Assembly (NCBI GenBank): GCA_027924645.1
Contig: BSBN01000781.1
Location: 4,216,001 to 4,280,000, forward strand
Source of the DNA: Cunninghamia lanceolata
Lineage: Eukaryota; Streptophyta; Pinopsida; Cupressales; Cupressaceae
Length of the DNA: 64,000 bases
Reading direction: 5' to 3'
Below the pieces are notes generated by a model that was not told the DNA's origin, searched no databases, and saw only the letters and a list, made by a program, of their open reading frames with translations. Every line of letters begins with the position of its first letter. Position 1 is the first letter of the stretch. The position numbers and the translations under genes are program-made. This document shows, in pieces, positions 1 through 10,343 of this stretch.

Positions 1-577
1 GGGAGCTCTCTTTATTGTAGTCATCTATTCAACCAATGATAGGTTATCTGATTTATCTTGGAATTGTTTATTTAACTTATCACCTAGATCATCCCAGGTT
101 CCTATGGTCTACACTGGTAAACTCCTAAACGATTGTAATGTTTTTCCCTTGAAAGAGGTAGCCAACAGCCTAATGGCTACATTCTCTTGGGTTACATGAT
201 GAACATTGCATAGAGAAGCTACGTCTCTAATGTGCTTAATTAGGGTAGTTTGATTCTCCCCTATGAAATAGGGCAGACTCTTCAAAGATGCCATGGGTAT
301 GTTGTCATGCACTGTCAAATTCAATGGGCTGCCCCCATCAAAAGCCACAAATGGCTGATTTCTTGCCATTGGAATAGCTAGAGGCAGGTTTTACTTGAGC
401 TGGTATAGGAACTATAGGTGCAACTGGCCTAAAACTTGGCGGAGTTGATTGTACCCTTTTAGAAACTGGAGTCCTTACCACAGCTCTACTCTGTCTTCTA
501 GGTGGAGACAACTGCAAATAATCAAATGAGCTTAAACTCTGAGTTTGAATTTGTCTCATAAAATGTGACAACAGCAC
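1..577 (-). pseudogene. gag: Element H gag, N-terminal part (broken)
   Basis: Capsid-type Gag of a Ty3/gypsy element, which would form the cytoplasmic virus-like particle. A Pro/Arg/Ser-rich leader (577 down to about 350) precedes a core with an HIRDV segment, ENVAIRLLATSF and FRSLPV (369-109), the usual retrotransposon Gag pattern of short aromatic and leucine-rich helices. After FRSLPV there is an in-frame stop, then recognisable Gag continues to base 1 (WDDLGDKLNKQF, SDNLSLVE). Leader and core are in different frames, so there is at least one frameshift as well as the nonsense codon. The gene is incomplete because the window starts inside it. Family assignment is secure; the exact lineage is not. 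Confidence 0.7.
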
Positions 578-685
578 TGATCTACTTGTCCTTCCTCAAT
601 ATGAGTCACCAGATATGCATAAAATTGCCTCTGAAAAGACTGATAATGCTGGTAGCATATCATAACCAGCAAAAATGATTGTTAG

Positions 686-703
686 GTCTCACCAGGCGTG
701 CCA
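686..703 (-). other. Element H primer-binding site candidate
   Basis: On the minus strand, five bases after the LTR end (709), the sequence TGGCACGCCTGGTGAGACC begins with TGG, as expected for pairing to a tRNA 3' CCA end. It is not the initiator-Met type (TGGTATCAGAGC) seen in elements E and F. I do not identify the tRNA. Confidence 0.5.
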
Positions 704-1253
704 AAAACTGTTGTCTCTCAGATTTGCACCCTTGTTGTAGTTGTAAAACTTTAGCAATCTAGAGAAACATGGGAATGATCTCGAAGTGTGGGACCTTACG
801 AAATAAGATCAGACCTCCAAAGAAGGCTGGCTTCCTTAACTGGTTATCATCTAAAATCTACTGAATTTGCAGAGGAAAAGTGAGAAGGAATGCTTTAAAA
901 ATGAAAGATGAAACAAAAAAAAAACTTGAAAAGTAAAGGGGTGATTCACCAAGTTGAATAAAAGAATCTTCACAGTACTAAGAAAATGCACAACATAACC
1001 AGATACAACAAGTAAACATACATAGATTCAAATGATTTTTAGCAGAGGTGAGAAACAAGATGGTTGAGAGGAACAGAATGTTCACAGACAACCATATACA
1101 AGTTCACACTAAACTAGAAAATTAGTAAAAGAGGTAAAATAACTTGCATATATTCAATAAGAAGGCACAATTACAGTAGCAAAAAGCTCTGTTTGGAAAT
1201 AGAAAAGACTGAATACTAAAAATTTCCAACCCTATTTACATCTCATCCTTCTG

Positions 1254-1261
1254 CTTATATA
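1254..1261 (-). promoter_or_regulatory. TATA box of element H LTR
   Basis: TATATAAG on the minus strand, about 550 bp before the LTR 3' end. This position suits the U3/R promoter of a long plant LTR. Assignment is by motif and position only. Confidence 0.45.
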
Positions 1262-2219
1262 GCATTTCAAATTGTCCCAAGTCGGTTACAATAAATTCAC
1301 CCCATGGGCTGTATCAGGAAAATATCTATGTCTGAAGGGACATCCACTGGCAAGAAATCATAACATAAAATATCTGGAACAGGGGCGGGTGGGTGACATT
1401 TTGAGTCTTCAATGCAAGTTGTTGAATCATCAATCTGCCCTAATAAATGCCACAAACATTTTTATTGGTATATTGCCATAAAACTAAAATCAGCTGCAAG
1501 TTATGTCTTGCCGCCAAAACACATGAGGATCCACCAGCAAGACATAGAGCCCATAAGCATTGAAGAGTGCAGCCATCTACCATGAATCTAGCAACAAAGC
1601 CCACCAACTGGAGTTACTATGAAAATATCAGCCTCTACATAGGCCAAAAGGTCATTGAGACGTCCTATCAGTGTAATATGCAAAATCATATTATATTTTG
1701 AAAGTGGGAATATTCCCCTCAAAACCTTGCCAAGTGAAAGAGGAGGCAAAAATAAGCATTTTTGCCTTTTGAATCATGTCAAAATTTGCCAAGACGCGAA
1801 AGATACAGGCAGTCAAAGTTGCGGTCAAACTGCACTTATATATCTCTCTGCATATGCAAATTGCTTGTATGTATCAGGCTGTCAGGATGACCTCTAGCTG
1901 AGCTGCTGATAAGCATGGTCTTACCGAAATGTTCATTGCATGTGCTTTCATTCGGCATCTGAATTGGCCTTTGAAATGCCTTTGTATGTTCATTTGTATG
2001 TCGCTTGGTGTATATAATACAATGGCTACATACAAGGGCGGGCCCCTTTACTTTTGTATCACCTTTTGCATGTATGCCCCTGCCATGTGTCATCACCTAA
2101 TTGGTCACTGACCGGATCCTTGGGCCCATCGCTAAAAAACTGTATCTTCTTATTGGCAGTTGGAATGACTAAAAACAGAGCGGCCGATGCACTTTGTCAT
2201 GCTGAAAACCATTGTATCA

Positions 2220-3290
2220 CCCTTTGTATATTTGATTGTATATCGCAAACATACAATGCAAATACACATACAACATGGAACTCAAAAGATTATCCATCAG
2301 AATGAAACTTTGAAACGGGTCCGGCCCTTGTATTTTCTCGCTTTGTATATCGGCATATACAATGCACTCAATATACAAGCCGCGGACCCCACCTTTGAAT
2401 TTGCCAAAATTGACTTCTGGGTCAGGTCTGGCTTGCATATTGCCTTTGTACCTTTGCCTTGTATATCGCATATACAAGGCAAATATACAAGCAAAACATA
2501 CATGCAAGCACCTATACATTGCAAACACTTCATTTGGCATATACATGTAACTTTTGTATATCACATTGTATATGACCCTTTGTATGTTTAAACATACAAT
2601 GCGAAATATACAAAGGAAAACTGCATACAAACCTATACCTCCCACTTGTATGTGCATTTGCATATTGCCTTTTGTATGTGTGCTTGGTGGGCCCCAGGCT
2701 TTGTATCTCTTTGCTTGTGTATAGACTTGCATCTTCTTTCTTGTATCTTCGATTGCATGTGCAAACATACATCGCATAAATATACAATTGGTGGATGCCA
2801 CCTTATGTATCTGACCTTTGCATTTTTCCTTTGTTTCCGCGATATACAACCTAATATACATTCATCTTTGTATATACCTTTGCATATGCTCTTGCATGTG
2901 CCTTTTGCATATTGCCTATTCGTCGGTTGTTGGGGAGACCTCAGAAAGAGCCGCCAATGGCATGTATCTTGCTGATATGTCTTTTGTACCCTCCTCCTTG
3001 TATGTCCATCTTTGTATGTGCAAACATACAATGGCGAATGTATATCGCTGATGTACATTCTCCTTACATCTTTTCTTTGCATCTTCAGCCTTTGTATATT
3101 AGCGTTGTATCTTTTCCTTGTATATGCATCAGCTCATCAGAGAGAGTTTTGAGTTGACTTTCACTAGGCATGGTCATGCCGAAGAAGAAAAAACCTTGTA
3201 TGTATGCCTTTGCATATTTCCTTTGTATGTGCGATTGTATATATGAACATACAATGCGAAAATACATACAAAGAAACATACAATGCAAAT
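2220..3290. repeat. Array of inverted repeats built on TTGTAT/ATACAA
   Basis: About 1 kb of degenerate hairpin units. Clear examples: 2456-2480 is an 11-bp perfect stem with a 3-base loop; 2580-2599 is a perfect 20-bp palindrome; about 2346-2365 and 3014-3033 have 8-bp stems with 4-base loops; about 3230-3251 has a 7-bp stem. Dozens of further TTGTATGTG, TTGCATATTGCC and ATACAATGC half-sites lie between. The array sits in U3 of the element H LTR. Confidence 0.8.
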
Positions 3291-3300
3291 TCATCTAAAA

Positions 3301-3899
3301 ATGACTAAGTATAGAACTGGGAAATGTCTGCAATGGAAGGCACTTGAATCCAAAAGATTTCTGGGGTAAAATAGGTCAATAGCTATATGCTAAAGAGACA
3401 TCCACCGAAGCATAAAGTGATTTGAAAGAAGTTATTGGGGAAGGAGGGCGTGGTCTGCACTCAGTAAAGGAAGGAATGATGTTCATTTGCCATCGACTCT
3501 ATTGGAAGGACAAGTGTAGAGTAAGGGTATGCACACCCATGAAAGCATTAAGGATAGAGTAACATCGTAGGGGACAAGGGAGAGATTAGCCTGCCCATAC
3601 ACCTCATTATCTAGGACTGCTATCTTTATGTGGGTTATTTATAGTTGGAGAGGGAGATTGATAGAAACACCTACAACTCTCTCTTTTCTGGGTGAAATCA
3701 TGTGGGATCCTTTTTACGTCTCTGATTTGCAACCCTAGATAATCTGAGTTTACAGGTTGTAAAATTTGTAGAAGATTGTAGATCAACCGCAATGTCTTGT
3801 GTTGTAGAGTACCCTCTTCCTCATTTTCTAAATGACATAGAAGATCCAAGGAAGTGTTGAAAGCTTACATCATTGTGGGACATTCTTCCCTCTGGTTAC
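3301..3899. other. Unassigned sequence between element H and copia element D
   Basis: No convincing gene. A short open frame on the minus strand (3849-3607) resembles no family I know. A TATA-like TTATTTATAG near 3630 and the compositional style suggest another decayed LTR, but I see no matching second copy in the window. Confidence 0.35.
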
Positions 3900-4806
3900 T
3901 GAAAAGAAGCAGATGTGCGGAAACAACTTCCAAACTATTCCAAACTAGTCTTATTAGGAGACGATTGTAGTTAATTCTTTCGAAACCTTTCTATGATTAC
4001 AAATTATTATGATGCACATTCATTTAATTAATTAAGATTTAAAATATAAAAACATTAACATAGTGATTTGACGTGGGGAAAACCTTTCTAGGTAAAAAAA
4101 ACCCCACACTCAAAACACACAATTCAATTATATTATTGTAATCTGTAAATAGTTACAATATAATTCTCAGAACAAGTGTTTCTTTAGGAGTCTTCACTAC
4201 TGCAGAATCTAGAAACAAACTGGCAGCATTTCGTCTCTTCAAAATAGCTTCAACCTATAAATTAACTTCTTCAAAAACAATGAAATAGACTTAATGCAAG
4301 AGTTACAAAAGCCAAACGCCCTCAAAAAGTTGACTTAGCTTTCTCCACAAACTCCTCTGCAAACACTTCAAAAGCATCTGCTCTCAAATCTGTTTTAAAG
4401 CCAGAAAAGTTTATCCTATCTTTCCTAGGTGTCTACTTCCCAAAAAAAAATATTTTTCAATTTGAAAATCTTTTCCAAATCAAATTTCCAAAAAATAAAG
4501 CATATCCTCTTCATGGGTGCTCCAAATAGACAAGGATAAGATTTGCCATAAACGGTAACTTCCTGCAATAGAAACCTACTAAATAAGACTCAAGGTCATC
4601 TGAGGTGGCATTCCTTGATTTTCTCAAATAAAAGCAAAAAACAACTTTTTCAGAAAAAGCAAAAAGCAAAATGCACAAAACAACTTTTTCCTAGAATGGC
4701 TTAAAAACACCAAATCTGAAAAAGCAAAAAGCAAAACTGCTTTTCACCTCCTAAAAATAGGAAACACCAAAAAGGACTCTAAGGTTGAGACACCTTAATC
4801 CTAACA
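3900..4806 (-). repeat. Element D 3' LTR (907 bp)
   Basis: Begins TGTTAGGATT on the minus strand at 4806, directly after a purine tract, and ends CTTTTCA at 3900. It matches 20196-20843 closely over the shared part, including the conserved stretch with GGGGAAAACC and CCCCACACTC seen on the plus strand. Confidence 0.88.
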
Positions 4807-4817
4807 TTCTCCCACTT
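4807..4817 (-). other. Element D polypurine tract
   Basis: AAGTGGGAGAA on the minus strand, abutting the TG start of the 3' LTR. This is the normal primer position for plus-strand DNA synthesis. Confidence 0.7.
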
Positions 4818-6475
4818 GTCAAAGACCTATCAAGATTCTATAGCAGCTAGCTGATTAGGCCTCAAGGCCCATGAAACTAGAACACCATCTAAACTTCTCT
4901 GTGCTCACTGGCTTTGTCAGTGCATCTGCAATATTCACCAAAGTGTCAACTTTCTCCAACTATACCTTTCCATCTTCCACCATATCTCGAACAAAATGAA
5001 ACTGCACATCAATGTGCTTTATTCTAGCATGGAAAGTAGGATTCTTTGCTAAACAAATGACACTCTGACTGTCACAACAGATAGTAATCTATCATGCATC
5101 AAAACCAATATCCGAACACAACCTCTTAAGCCAAATGGCTTCCTTACAAGCATGAGTTGTAGCCATGTACTCTACTTTTGTAGTGGACAAAGAAACTACA
5201 ACTTGTCGCTTACTCATCCAACTTATTGTACCACCATTCATTAGAAAAACATATCCACTGGTGGATCTTCTACTGTCAATATCACCTGCCCAATTTGAAA
5301 CAACATATCCTCAGATATTCACTAAATGCAAAGGTCTAGTAGGATAACCATGAAAGCATAAAGAATACTTGGAAGTACCCCTCAAATATCTGAAAACCCT
5401 TTTTACCGCATCCCAATGTACCCATCTAGGATTAGCCATAAATTGACTAAGGACTCCCACTGCTTGGGCAATATCTAGCCTTGTACAAACCATAGCATAC
5501 ATAAGGCTACCAACAACACTCTCATATGGTACTCTAGTCATGCCCTCCATCTTAGGAGGAGATTTTGGACAATCGTCAATAGAAAGCTTCGTCCCCTGCA
5601 TAACTAGAACAACTAACTATCTGCAAGTCAACATGCTGAATCTCTCCAACACTGAGTTCACATACTTGCTCTATGTTAACCAAAGCTTTCTATTAGCTCT
5701 ATCTCTTCTAATCTCAATCCCAAGAATATATCTTGTTGCACCTAAATCTTTCATCTTGAACTATGATGACAACTAAGACTTCAAATCTAAAATCATACTT
5801 CTACCATTCCCAATAAACAACATATCATCCACATATAAGACTATGATAAGAATGCGACCATTTTCAGATTTATAATATACACTTTGGTTAGATTTAAATC
5901 TCAAAAATCTAATTGACAAAACATAGGTGTCAAACTTTTGATACCACATTCTAGGAGATTGTTTCAAACCATACAGAGATTTCTGTAACTTGCATACCAG
6001 ATTTTCTTTACCTTTCACAATGAACTGCTCTAGTTGCTTCATATATATTTCTTCCTCCAAATCACCATGAAGGAACACTGCCTTCACATCCATATTTTCC
6101 ACTTCTAAATCATATACTGCCGCAAGTGACAACAGGGACCGTATAGATGTCAGCTTCACCATAGGAGAGAAAATATCCCCATAATCAATTCCCTCAACCT
6201 GGGAATAACCATTCACAACCAACCATGCCTTATGCTTCTCAACACTGCCATCTAGACCAGATTTTAGTTTGAACACCCATTTACATCCAACAGGCTTTTG
6301 TCCCTTCAGCAAAGGTGCTAGATCCCAAGTATTATTTTTCTTTAACACATCCATCTCTTCTTCCATGGTTGTCATCCAAGAATCTACATCATGCATACCC
6401 ATAGCCTCTCTAACAGTCCTAGGCTCATAAGTGTTAGCAATCAAAGAAAAAATACAACTGGAATCCAACATAGAA
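4818..6475 (-). pseudogene. pol: Element D reverse transcriptase and RNase H (copia pol, C-terminal part)
   Basis: Minus strand. The frame at 6471-5773 carries the copia reverse transcriptase: KWVFKLKSGLDGSVEKHKA, then DVKAVFLHGDLEEEIYM, SLYGLKQSPRMWY and the catalytic YVDDM box. The frame at 5601-5311 holds the connection region (GSLMYAMVCTRLDIAQAV, RVFRYLRGTSKYSL). The copia RNase H follows down to about 4820, recognisable by STSGYVF, a weakly conserved VEYMA segment and KEAIWLKRL, with several in-frame stops. The enzyme would copy the element RNA into DNA inside Gag particles. At least one frameshift and several nonsense codons make it inactive. The reading frame upstream is interrupted by F and the LTR scrap at 6476. 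Confidence 0.9.
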
Positions 6476-6618
6476 TGTTGGTGTAAATAGTGTCATTATC
6501 TAACTAGTTTAGATATCACCTCTTTGAAGGTTTGACCTATTCACACATAGGCTTAAGTTTACTTAGTCTTTTAGGAGTTTGTCTCATTTTGACATGTGTC
6601 AAACCTTTCTAGTTGCCA
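6476..6618 (+). repeat. Partial LTR of the F family next to element F
   Basis: The first about 120 bases repeat the start of the F LTR (TGTTGGTGTAAATAGTGTC and onward) and stop around GACATGTGT. They are followed by about 26 unrelated bases and then by the TSD of F. This looks like a scrap of an earlier insertion of the same family, beside which F later inserted. Confidence 0.65.
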
Positions 6619-6623
6619 CCTAA

Positions 6624-7006
6624 TGTTAGTGTAAATAGTATCATTATCTAACTAGTTTATATATCACCTCTTTAAAGGTTTGACCTATTCATACATAGGC
6701 TTAAGTTTACTTAGTCTTTTAGGAGTTTGTTTCATTTCGACATGTGTATTCACACATGTGAGACACCTATTTCCTTTTGACTTGCCACTTGCCCTCACAC
6801 ATGTCATGTGAGTTAGACAAGTGTTGCATGCTTGTAGGGGTAGTCAGTAGTTCAACCCTACCTTCTCACCTCATTCTCCTTGCCTATATATGCAAGGCTC
6901 ATTGTACTTTTTCACTATCTCTTGAATATCAAATTTGGCTTTTTGTGCTCATGCTTTGTAGAAGTTTATCTTGTTTTTCATTTGTTGATCTTGGCTAATT
7001 CTAACA
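6624..7006 (+). repeat. Element F 5' LTR
   Basis: Starts TGTTAGTGTAAATAG and ends GGCTAATTCTAACA. It differs from the 3' LTR by only a small number of bases. A TATATATGCAAGG motif near 6885 is the likely promoter TATA region. Confidence 0.9.
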
Positions 7007-7018
7007 TGGTATCAGAGC
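7007..7018 (+). other. Element F primer-binding site
   Basis: TGGTATCAGAGC abuts the LTR end with no spacer. This is the standard complement of the plant initiator methionine tRNA 3' end. Confidence 0.92.
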
Positions 7019-8820
7019 ACAATTTTTGGTGTTTTCTTTGCAATTAGGTACCTGTATAAAATCCTTTTTGTACAGAAAAGTTGTAAAAATTTGAAAAAAA
7101 AAATTAGCGGAGGGTCTTTCAACCCTCTGCTCATCTACCCATTTTGGGTAAATATTAATTTTGAAGGTTTTTCAAGGAGGTTACTTACTTGCTCAACCTC
7201 TAATCTGCTCTTTTTCGAGCAAAATATTTTGGCCTCTCGGCCTGTGAAGCTCTTCCTAGTTCATGGCAATTTAGTTTGAGGAGGGTTTGGCATCTTCAAT
7301 TTGAAGGAAATCTGATTGGCATGTGTGAAAGACCGACTTGTGGTGAGGGAATCCGCTTGGCATGTCCATGGAAGGCCTAAATGCTTATTTTTTGGATTGC
7401 ACCCTACAAGAATGGCCTATTCCAAGGCCCTAATTGCAACCTATCGTGGTCTCACGCATCCTCCTTGGCTATTCATACCTCTAGTGGATGCCTGTGTGTT
7501 GGAATAGCCCAACAACTACACATTTGATGGTCTGCTATGGGTGTTTGGAGACTTCCTAGCTCGTTTCTGAGGTTTTCTGCTTGGTATTTGCCATTCACAA
7601 GGAGGCCCAAGCCTGGATGAGGTTTCTCATCTTCCTGGTCACCATTATCTATTGAATGGTTCCATTTTTCATTTGTTTACAAGCTCGATCAAGCTCCACA
7701 GCTAACCGTTGTCCAAGTCACTAGTCTCTAGTTTTTATTCTGCAGTGCATTTTCAAGTCTATTGGTTGTTGATTCAAGAGGCTACTTAACGCTGTTTGTC
7801 TTGGCTTTTGTCACAGTTTCAAGGCATCGAGGTTTCTTCCAAGTTGCAGGTTGCCGCCACTCCTTGGCCTCTTCAACACTTGGTGCCCCAGCCTTACAAT
7901 TTGGTCCACTTGGCCTAAACTCCACCGAACAGGGCGATAGTTTCCTAGTTTTTTGAAACAACTCCCTAGATCAGGTCTTTGGGATCCCTTGCACTTTTTT
8001 AGGCATTGTGTTTGGTGTTCATGTCACTGTAGTTTGTACACTTGGTCATTGTCTTCAATTTTGTTGCAATTACCACTTTTTGTTGCTCATTTTTTGGCAA
8101 GAATGCCAGCCCACTCCTTTTTTTTAAAACATCATTTCATATTTAGTTATTAGCTTTCCATTTATTATGACATTTGTTAAAGTCTCTACTATTTAGAGTT
8201 AGACTTCATTTCAAAATGCCATAGTTTCATATAATAGGCTAGCTACCAAATCATAGAAAGTGTTGTAAAAACTAAGGGGTTTATTTTCAATTTGGGGACA
8301 AAATTGTATTCGAAGGATTGTAATGTGACTTTTCAAATTCACAATATCTTGTGAACATATAAACCTAACATATAAAGTTAGCTTTTAATTGCTAACATAT
8401 AAAGTCAATATATAAAGTTCACGTTTTAATCAATTGTCGAAGACGAAGGGTGAGGCCCGGGTTGATAGGTGGTCAATTCCCCCTCATGTTCAAACCCCTT
8501 CTAATCTTCATTTCACCCCAATTCCAATGAGTGGTTGGAAAACTATTTTCACCTTTGCGACAGGCATCTTTTTGCTTTTCTAGTGCAGATTATTAAATTT
8601 GACCTATTTTATGAGAACTTGTTATTGTAATAACTTTTGCTCGGTAGCTCAGAATTGAGCATTGTTTTTGCAAAAGTGGATGTTTTTCAATTTCCCATGC
8701 GTTGGTCAAATTTATTTTGTAAAATGCACTAAGTTATAAAGTGCCAAAATCTGGGGGGGGTCTCTCTTTCAATAGTTTCAGGGGGGGCTTTTTTGCATTT
8801 GATCTTTTGCACATTATACC
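7019..8820 (+). other. Element F interior, non-coding leader
   Basis: About 1.8 kb after the primer-binding site. Only short frames occur (none over about 70 codons) and none resembles Gag or Pol. Local composition is T-rich. I see no further structure. Confidence 0.5.
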
Positions 8821-9618
8821 ATGTCTAGATGTTGCAAAGTCAAGTGTACTTATTGTGGGAGAATTCAAGATGGGGATTCACTCTGTCCTCATTTCTCTCA
8901 CGCTACTTTTTCAATGTTCTATAAAACTGCAAAATCACCACCTGATGTTTCTTTCAGGATGACTTTCAGTGATTCCTTGCATCAGAACATCGTCATCATT
9001 GTTCCAAATCCACCACATTGGGATGCATATCTACTTGACATTTCATGTCTTTTCGTAGAGTCCCACATTGCATATTTGGGAGACACCATTGAAGACATTC
9101 ATCTTCTATTCAATGTTAGCTTTGATGAAGTTGCAACACCATCGTCTTCAGATATACTTGTTCATGCCTCACCTATTTCAGCTTATATAGTGACTGATTA
9201 TGCAGATGCTTATGAGTCTACATATCATACTTCATCATCATCTAGTATGACACCTTCTACAGAAGTATTAGATTCACATCGATTCATCTTTCACCATACA
9301 TCTATGGTCCCTGTTCCTGAATCTTCATCACACGACAACATTGTTTTGGAGATCATTAAGCATTCTTCGAAGACATCATGGGCATCATCTGCATCTCTGA
9401 ATCATGTGCATAATTTAGATACCTTCATACTTCTTCCTATATGTTCCTATCTGGAATGGGAAGATCTTATGCACACTTATGTGGTACTCTTTCTTCCTAA
9501 GGGGAGAAATGTTGTTCAGCGTTTATGGATCATCTTCAGCATCCAGTCTCAAGCATCTACTAGCACTACAAGAGGTATTTTGAGGGGAGGTTACATGGTT
9601 GAACTCTTCTCTTATTAG
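8821..9618 (+). CDS. Element F open reading frame, 265 aa, unknown
   Basis: The only sizeable frame of element F, starting with ATG at 8821. The N-terminus is cysteine-rich (CCKVKCTYCG, then a CPHF), which could bind a metal, but it matches no zinc knuckle I know. The middle has Ser/Thr-rich stretches (SSSSSMTPST) and the rest no clear domain, membrane segment or signal peptide. It could be a remnant of a captured or highly diverged Gag, or chance. It ends about 340 bp before the polypurine tract. I do not recognise a function. Confidence 0.35.
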   Translation: MSRCCKVKCTYCGRIQDGDSLCPHFSHATFSMFYKTAKSPPDVSFRMTFSDSLHQNIVIIVPNPPHWDAYLLDISCLFVESHIAYLGDTIEDIHLLFNVSFDEVATPSSSDILVHASPISAYIVTDYADAYESTYHTSSSSSMTPSTEVLDSHRFIFHHTSMVPVPESSSHDNIVLEIIKHSSKTSWASSASLNHVHNLDTFILLPICSYLEWEDLMHTYVVLFLPKGRNVVQRLWIIFSIQSQASTSTTRGILRGGYMVELFSY

Positions 9619-9949
9619 TTTTGGGAGGAAACATTTCCTCACATGGAGTTCATCACTTCACATTTTCTGGGGGGTCACATGACCTTCCCTCTTCTCCCTC
9701 CTATGGGGGGAATTTTATCATGTACTTATGTGTTAGAAGTAGCCCTTGGGGGGTTCTGAGTCCTCCATCTATCACTCTTATTGTTCACTTGTACATTTCT
9801 TTCATGCATCTTTTCTCTTTTGGAGAGGAGTTTTGTTCCCACTGGGTTTTCTCCTTTTCTCCAATTTTTGAGAAAGTTGTTTATACATGGGTACCTAACA
9901 TGGCCTAATAGCTGGGACCCATCTTTGTATTCTCCCTAAGTTGCACCTT

Positions 9950-9958
9950 AAGGGGGGG
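9950..9958 (+). other. Element F polypurine tract
   Basis: AAGGGGGGG directly before the TGTTAG start of the 3' LTR. Confidence 0.85.
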
Positions 9959-10338
9959 TGTTAGTGTAAATAGTGTCATTATCTAACTAGTTTAGATATC
10001 ACCTCTTTGAAGGTTTGACCTATTCACACATAGGCATAAGTTTACTTAGTCTTTTAGGAGTTTTTCTCATTTCAACATGTGTATTCACACGTGAGACACC
10101 TATTTCCTTTTGACTTGCCACTTGCCCTCACACATGTCATGTGAGTTAGACAAGTGTTGCATGCTTGTAGGGGTAGTCAATAGTTCATTCCTACCTTCTC
10201 ACCTCATTCTCCTTGCCTATATATGCAATGCTCATTGTACTTTTTCATTATCTCTTGAATATCAAATTTGGATTTTGTGCTCATGCTTTGTAGAAGTTTA
10301 TCTTGTTTTGCATTTGTTGATCTTGGCTAATTCTAACA
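9959..10338 (+). repeat. Element F 3' LTR
   Basis: Second copy of the F LTR, 380 bp, ending CTAACA and followed by the TSD CCTAA. Confidence 0.9.
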
Positions 10339-10343
10339 CCTAA

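Larger units (their letters stand above)
1..3300 (-). mobile_element. Element H: 5' part of a Ty3/gypsy retrotransposon
   Basis: Reading the minus strand, there is a long LTR (about 3300 down to 709), a primer-binding-site-like sequence, and then the start of a gag gene that runs off the left edge. The LTR 3' terminus reads GACAACA, the same CAACA end as element A. The rest of gag and all of pol lie outside the window. The outer (right) end of the LTR is not fixed because no target-site duplication can be tested. The hairpin-rich stretch ends near 3290, so 3300 is an estimate. Confidence 0.7.
709..3300 (-). repeat. Element H 5' LTR, about 2.6 kb
   Basis: The LTR 3' terminus (CAACA) is at 709, directly before the primer-binding site. 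A TATA-like box at 1254-1261 splits it into R/U5 (about 520 bp) and U3 (about 2 kb). U3 contains the inverted-repeat array at 2220-3290. I see no long protein-coding frame here comparable to the U3 gene of elements A, B and C; the small frames on both strands overlap each other and are by-products of the repeats. The right end is uncertain. Confidence 0.6.
6624..10338 (+). mobile_element. Element F: non-autonomous LTR retrotransposon, 3.7 kb
   Basis: Two LTRs (6624-7006 and 9959-10338), TG and CA ends, a perfect 5-bp target-site duplication CCTAA (6619-6623 and 10339-10343), an initiator-Met type primer-binding site right after the first LTR and a G-rich polypurine tract right before the second. 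The 2.9 kb interior contains no protease, reverse transcriptase or integrase, so it must use enzymes from another element. The terminal structure (G tract then TGTTAG) is copia-like. Confidence 0.9.

Noticed and set aside
2187..2591. Plus-strand open frames within 1900-3100, up to 134 codons, and minus-strand ones up to 214
   Set aside because: Frames occur on both strands over the same inverted-repeat array and translate to Tyr/Ile/Cys-rich repeats; they are by-products of the low-complexity palindromes.
2220..3290. CRISPR-like array
   Set aside because: Units are degenerate inverted repeats without constant repeat and spacer lengths, in a plant retrotransposon LTR.
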